Part shown: piece by piece, positions 22,970-26,025 of the stretch
How positions within the stretch are numbered: the stretch's first letter is position 1
How the letters are laid out: each line of letters opens with the position of its first letter
Source: Clostridiales bacterium
GTDB taxonomy: Bacteria > Bacillota > Clostridia > Oscillospirales > Oscillospiraceae
DNA: 26,025 nt
NCBI GenBank assembly: GCA_003516765.1
Contig: DPCD01000144.1
Location: 1 to 26,025 of the forward strand
Direction of reading: 5' to 3'
Program-made: the position numbers and the translations under genes
Notes under the pieces: model-generated
Told to the model about the DNA's origin: nothing
The model's database searches: none
The model's input: the letters and a program-made list of their open reading frames with translations, nothing else

Positions 22970-23234
22970 CGCGCTGTTCCTCCATGGTTCTGACCAGTTC
23001 GTCCAGAATTTCCTGCGGAATCCGGGTGTCGAAGGCACGTTCCAGCGCCTTGGCGCGGATCGCTTTTTTCAGGCACTCGCTGTTCGGGCAGAGGTACGCG
23101 CCGCGCCCCGGGGCTTTCCCCCGAAAATCCAGACTGATGACGCCCTCCGGGCTCTTGACCACGCGCACCAGCTCTTTCTTTTGCCGCATCTCGCGGCAGC
23201 CGACGCACTGGCGCATGGGAATCTTCTTTTGCAT
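22962..23234 (-). CDS. ylxR: YlxR/DUF448 nucleic-acid-binding protein
   Basis: A 90-residue basic protein starting KIPMRQCVGCREMRQKKELVR, with the diagnostic GRGAYLC motif. The paired cysteines near the N-terminus (Cys10, Cys13) and in the motif are typical of the family. YlxR lies between nusA and ylxQ in most Firmicutes and has been proposed as an RNA-binding or transcription-modulating factor. ATG 23234 has AGGAGGT about 10 nt upstream. Confidence 0.95.
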   Translation of the reverse strand: MQKKIPMRQCVGCREMRQKKELVRVVKSPEGVISLDFRGKAPGRGAYLCPNSECLKKAIRAKALERAFDTRIPQEILDELVRTMEEQRDE

Positions 23235-23267
23235 CCGGCTTTGTACCTCCTTCCGTATGAAAAACGG

Positions 23268-24395
23268 TTATTCTGCTTCTTCCGCTTCGGAAGCGGGCTC
23301 CGTATCTTCCTGCGCGGCAGGCTCCTGCGCCTGCTCAAACTCGGCTGCCTGCGAGGCGGGCTTGATGTCAATTTTGTAGCCGGTCAGTCTTGCGGCAAGA
23401 CGCGCGTTCTGACCTTCCTTGCCGATGGCAAGCGACAGCTGATCGTCCGGGACGATGACTCTGCATGCTTTCTGCGCGCCGGGCAGCACCGTCACGGAAA
23501 TGACGTCTGCCGGGCTCAGGGCTGCTGCAACGAACTTTGCCGGGTCCTCAGACCAGACGATGATATCCATTTTTTCGCCGTGCAGCTCGTCGACCACGGC
23601 GCCGACTCTGGCGCCTCTCGTGCCGACGCACGCGCCGACGGGGTCGATGTTCTCCTGCGTGGCGCAGACGGCAAGCTTCGTGCGCGAGCCTGCCTCGCGG
23701 GCAATGGACTTGACCTCGACGAGACCCGACGCAATCTCGGGCACCTCGAGCTCAAAGAGCCGCTTGACAAGACCCGGATGCGTTCTCGATACGATGACCT
23801 GCGGACCTCTGGTAGACCGGCGGACCTCCACGACGTAGACACGGATGATGTCGCCTTCGCGGTAGCTTTCGCCCTTGACCTGCTCGGAAGCGGCAAGCAT
23901 CGCGTCGGTGCGGTCGCTGCTGTTGCCGCCGAGGCGGATGGTCATATCGCCGGTGTCGGGTGCGACGCGAAGGACGGTGCCGGTGAGAATCTCATGCTCT
24001 TTCGACGAGAATGTGTCGAAGATCATGCCGCGCTCTGCCTCGCGGATGCCCTGGATGATGACCTGCTTGGCGGTCTGGGCAGCGATGCGCCCGAAGTTCT
24101 GGGTGCGCACGTCGACGTTTACCAGATCTCCCAGCTCGGCGTGCTTGTTGATCTTGCGCGCGGCATCAAGCGAAATTTCGGTGGCAGGCGTGAGCACGTC
24201 GTCGACGACTTCTTTCTGCACATACATCTTGAGGTCTCCGTCTTCGACCTCGACAAATACGTTATCGGTATAGCCTTCCTTGTCTTTTTTATACGCCGCG
24301 ACCAGCGCCTGCGTGATCTTGTCGATCATGTACTGCTGCGGGATGCCGCGCTCTTTTTCCAGCTGCGCCAGCGCCGCAAAAATTTCAGCGTTCAT
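23268..24395 (-). CDS. nusA: transcription termination/antitermination factor NusA
   Basis: Binds RNA polymerase and modulates pausing, termination and antitermination. The 375-residue protein has the N-terminal polymerase-binding domain (1-130), an S1 domain (about 135-200, ILTGTVLRVAPDTGDMTIRLG), and two KH domains (about 200-345, with EKMDIIVWSEDP and ARLAARLTGYKIDIKP). It ends in a short acidic tail; the acidic repeats of proteobacterial NusA are absent, as usual in Firmicutes. ATG 24395 follows AAGGAGGAG. It is 17 bp after rimP. Confidence 0.97.
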   Translation of the reverse strand: MNAEIFAALAQLEKERGIPQQYMIDKITQALVAAYKKDKEGYTDNVFVEVEDGDLKMYVQKEVVDDVLTPATEISLDAARKINKHAELGDLVNVDVRTQNFGRIAAQTAKQVIIQGIREAERGMIFDTFSSKEHEILTGTVLRVAPDTGDMTIRLGGNSSDRTDAMLAASEQVKGESYREGDIIRVYVVEVRRSTRGPQVIVSRTHPGLVKRLFELEVPEIASGLVEVKSIAREAGSRTKLAVCATQENIDPVGACVGTRGARVGAVVDELHGEKMDIIVWSEDPAKFVAAALSPADVISVTVLPGAQKACRVIVPDDQLSLAIGKEGQNARLAARLTGYKIDIKPASQAAEFEQAQEPAAQEDTEPASEAEEAE

Positions 24396-24412
24396 GTTTT
24401 CTGTACTCCTCC

Positions 24413-24865
24413 TTAAAACTCCACATACAGCCGCACCAGCGCGACTTCCTTCTTTTCAAAGCGGACCGTCTCGCTGCCGAGGCTGATCGTCACTGCGCCG
24501 TCGTCGTAGCCTGCGAGCGTTCCTACGATTTCCTTTTTGCCGTCCTTCGGCTGATAGAGCCGCACGAGGACCATGGACCCCATGAACTGCTCAAAATCGC
24601 CCGGGCGCTTTAACACGCGCTCGAGTCCTGCCGAGCAGACCTCAAAGCTGTAGCTGTCGGGAATCGGGTCCTTTTCGTCGAGAATCGGGTCGACCGCGCG
24701 AGAGATTGCCTCGCAGTCATTGATGTCCACGCCGCCGGGCTTGTCGATGTACAGCCGCAAAAACCAGTCGGCGCCTTCGCGGACATACTCCACATCCCAC
24801 AGCGAGCATCCGTGCGCCTGCACCACAGGCTCGGCAAACTGCCGGACGGTTTCCGTGATCTTCAT
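24413..24865 (-). CDS. rimP: ribosome maturation factor RimP
   Basis: Needed for 30S subunit assembly. The 150-residue protein shows family features: AEPVVQAHGCSLWDVEYVREG at the N-terminus, LRLYIDKPGGVDINDCEAISR, and SPGLERVL-like CSAGLERVL. The C-terminal SH3-like domain carries the VGTLAGYDDGAVTI strand. ATG 24865 follows GGGAG. It is the first gene of the operon, 70 nt after the predicted transcript start. Confidence 0.96.
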   Translation of the reverse strand: MKITETVRQFAEPVVQAHGCSLWDVEYVREGADWFLRLYIDKPGGVDINDCEAISRAVDPILDEKDPIPDSYSFEVCSAGLERVLKRPGDFEQFMGSMVLVRLYQPKDGKKEIVGTLAGYDDGAVTISLGSETVRFEKKEVALVRLYVEF

Positions 24866-24890
24866 GCAAAACTCCCTTTCTCAGCAAGAA

Positions 24891-24915
24891 AGAGTGGGGA
24901 AGCATTCCCCACTCT
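24891..24915 (-). other. hairpin in the rimP operon leader (possible attenuator)
   Basis: A perfect 11-bp stem (AGAGTGGGGAA / TTCCCCACTCT) with loop TGC on the minus strand is followed by TTCTTGC, a weak T-rich stretch. It lies between the promoter and the rimP ribosome site. NusA could act on such a leader hairpin to autoregulate the operon (inference). Confidence 0.6.
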
Positions 24916-24943
24916 CCAGTAAAATTACTATCAAGATATTTAG

Positions 24944-24972
24944 ATTATACCATCGGCAGGCGGAAAATGCAA
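24944..24972 (-). promoter_or_regulatory. promoter of the rimP-nusA-infB operon
   Basis: On the minus strand TTGCAT (24972-24967), 17-bp spacer, perfect TATAAT (24949-24944). The transcript starts near 24937. Confidence 0.88.
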
Positions 24973-24993
24973 GAGAAATCTCTCGCGTTTTGG

Positions 24994-25024
24994 GAAAAAT
25001 TGCGGCGTTTTTCCGCATTTTTTC
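24994..25024. terminator. symmetrical hairpin with T-runs between divergent promoters
   Basis: A 5-bp core TGCGG / CCGCA with an A-rich arm on one side and T6 on the other (GAAAAA...TTTTTC, one mismatch) is terminator-like on both strands. It lies upstream of both divergent promoters. A second perfect dyad GCCGGAG-CGG-CTCCGGC follows at 25029-25045. Possibly the remains of, or a safeguard against, transcription across the divide. Confidence 0.4.
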
Positions 25025-25076
25025 GTTCGCCGGAGCGGCTCCGGCGCTGTTTTCAAAAAATTCACACCTTTTTGTC

Positions 25077-25105
25077 TGTAAAACGCCCTGCCGATATGCT
25101 ATACT
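25077..25105 (+). promoter_or_regulatory. extended -10 promoter of the orphan membrane protein gene
   Basis: TATACT at 25100-25105 is preceded by TGC (extended -10). The -35 position holds only a weak TGTAAA (25077-25082) at 17 bp. The transcript would start near 25112, which rules out a start further upstream. Confidence 0.5.
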
Positions 25106-25140
25106 ATAAAAATGAGAAAGCAAGGGAAGGGACGTTCGGT

Positions 25141-25836
25141 ATGGCGCGGAAGATCGGTTTTTCAAAGGTGCCCTGGCTCGGCGTGCTGGCGGGGCTGCTG
25201 GGCTATTTTTTTCATGCGACGATGCTGTCCGGCGGAAGCGCGATTCCGCTGATTGCGTTCAGCGTGCTGATGGCGCTTTTGTTCTGGCTGTCGGCGGCGA
25301 CGCTGGAAAAGCGCGCGCGCTATGACGAGGTGTTCCATCCGATGCGCGCGGACGCACTTTTGAGTCTGTTCGGCGCGATTGCGCTCGGCGCGGGCTGCGT
25401 GCTGCGCTTTTCCTCCGACGGTACGGCGGTGAAGCTGATCTGCGCGCTGGGGGTAGTCGGCGCACTGGCGCTTCTGGCAAGCGGCGTGCTGCGGCTGAAA
25501 CAGGATGCACCGCCTGCCATGCTGTATGTTCCGGCGATTTTGTACTACGTGTGCACGCTCTTTTTCGACTTCCGCCGCTGGATGCACGATCCGGCAATTC
25601 TGGATTATTGCTTCTGTCTGTTCGCGCTGATCTGCTTCATGATCGCAACCTATCACGCGGCAAGCTTCTCGTTTGACCATGGCGCAAGAAGAAGGCTCTG
25701 CTTCTACAGCCTCTGCGGCGTATTCTTCGGCGCCAGCGCGATGGCAGGGCAGGATCTTTCGTCCATGCTGATCTACGCCGGCGGCGCGTGCTTCTGCCTG
25801 ACCTACTCCATGCAGGCGCTCGGCACCGGAAAATGA
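25141..25836 (+). CDS. orphan multi-pass membrane protein, family unrecognised
   Basis: A 231-residue protein with about seven or eight hydrophobic segments (for example VPWLGVLAGLLGYFFHA, IPLIAFSVLMALLFWLSA, LLSLFGAIALGAGCVL, ALGVVGALALLASGVL, VPAILYYVCTLFFDF) linked by short loops. Several loops carry Arg/Lys and thus are probably cytoplasmic. Eight or so Cys residues lie in or near the last three helices. I recognise no family motif. ATG 25141 is behind AAGGGA and the predicted promoter. It diverges from the rimP operon and ends 1 bp before hairpin A of repeat copy 2, which may act as its 3' end. Confidence 0.75.
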   Translation: MARKIGFSKVPWLGVLAGLLGYFFHATMLSGGSAIPLIAFSVLMALLFWLSAATLEKRARYDEVFHPMRADALLSLFGAIALGAGCVLRFSSDGTAVKLICALGVVGALALLASGVLRLKQDAPPAMLYVPAILYYVCTLFFDFRRWMHDPAILDYCFCLFALICFMIATYHAASFSFDHGARRRLCFYSLCGVFFGASAMAGQDLSSMLIYAGGACFCLTYSMQALGTGK

Positions 25837-25837
25837 A

Positions 25838-26025
25838 TTGGCAAAAAAGCAAGGCTTTTTTGCCAAAGGGGATTGCGCCTCGACTGCGCGCATAATTTTG
25901 CGCCGGAGGCGCAAAATTCCACACTGGCTCGGCGAGCGGTATGTTTACCCGCAAGGAGTACGCGACATCCGTAAGCGGTAAAACCGCTAACGGCTGTCCT
26001 GTCCGGTCGGCAGAGCCGCCGGATA
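25838..26025 (+). repeat. stop-proximal structured repeat, copy 2 (cut by the window edge)
   Basis: An element of at least 188 nt starting 1 nt after the stop of the orphan membrane protein gene and in the same direction. Hairpins: A 25838-25866 (13 bp, TTGGCAAAAAAGC arm), B 25894-25918 (11 bp, AATTTTGCGCC arm, loop GGA), C 25969-25993, D 26002-26023. Positions 25938-26025 are identical to copy 1. Hairpin B has a largely different sequence from copy 1 but is still perfectly paired. The element continues beyond the window. Confidence 0.9.

Noticed and set aside
22821..24416. Plus-strand open frame antisense to ylxR and nusA
   Set aside because: It is the shadow of well-recognised genes; no family features.
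1..26025. CRISPR arrays, tRNA genes, insertion sequences or phage genes
   Set aside because: No regularly spaced repeats, cloverleaf with a CCA-type end, transposase, integrase or structural phage gene was seen. The only dispersed repeat is the two-copy stop-proximal element.

Overview
The window looks like a chromosomal segment of a GC-rich Firmicute, most likely class Clostridia, order Oscillospirales (inference). The basis is the classical Gram-positive rimP-nusA-ylxR-ylxQ-infB-rbfA-nrnA-truB-ribF cluster, a T-box in front of ileS, a preQ1-I riboswitch in front of queT, strong AGGAGG ribosome binding sites, several TTG starts, and lipoprotein substrate-binding proteins. No phage, plasmid, transposase, CRISPR, tRNA or rRNA gene was seen.

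Layout, left to right. (1) 127-1628, plus strand: an EamA-type membrane transporter and an unrecognised 178-residue protein, closed by an intrinsic terminator. (2) 1728-7032, plus strand: two complete, paralogous polar-amino-acid ABC importers in tandem (lipoprotein, permease, ATPase; then again). Each has its own promoter and terminator, and each has a strong hairpin without a U-tract between the lipoprotein gene and the permease gene. (3) 7085-10227, minus strand: ileS with a T-box leader whose specifier reads ATC. (4) 10291-12497, plus strand: promoter, preQ1-I riboswitch, queT, lspA and an RluA-family pseudouridine synthase. (5) 15128-12459, minus strand: promoter, a zinc-ribbon/coiled-coil membrane protein, an AEC permease and a Nudix hydrolase. 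(6) 16561-15188, minus strand: a MATE efflux protein. (7) 24972-16619, minus strand: the translation/transcription operon rimP to ribF. (8) 25077-25836, plus strand: a divergent orphan multi-pass membrane protein.

The most unusual structure is a repeat of about 190 nt present twice: between infB and rbfA (19849-20035, minus) and after the last gene (25838-26025, plus, cut by the window edge). Both copies start a few bases after a stop codon and run in the same polarity as the gene they follow. Both fold into the same series of hairpins. They share an identical 88-nt core, while the first two stems differ in sequence or length yet stay fully paired. This looks like a structured, mobile or RNA-level 3'-end element rather than a coding gene.

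Functionally the window joins nutrient uptake (amino acids, queuosine precursor), amino-acid-responsive control of isoleucine charging, lipoprotein maturation (lspA, which would process the two lipoproteins here), ribosome and tRNA maturation (rimP, rbfA, truB, RluA family), translation initiation (infB), transcription elongation (nusA), nanoRNA turnover (nrnA) and flavin synthesis (ribF).
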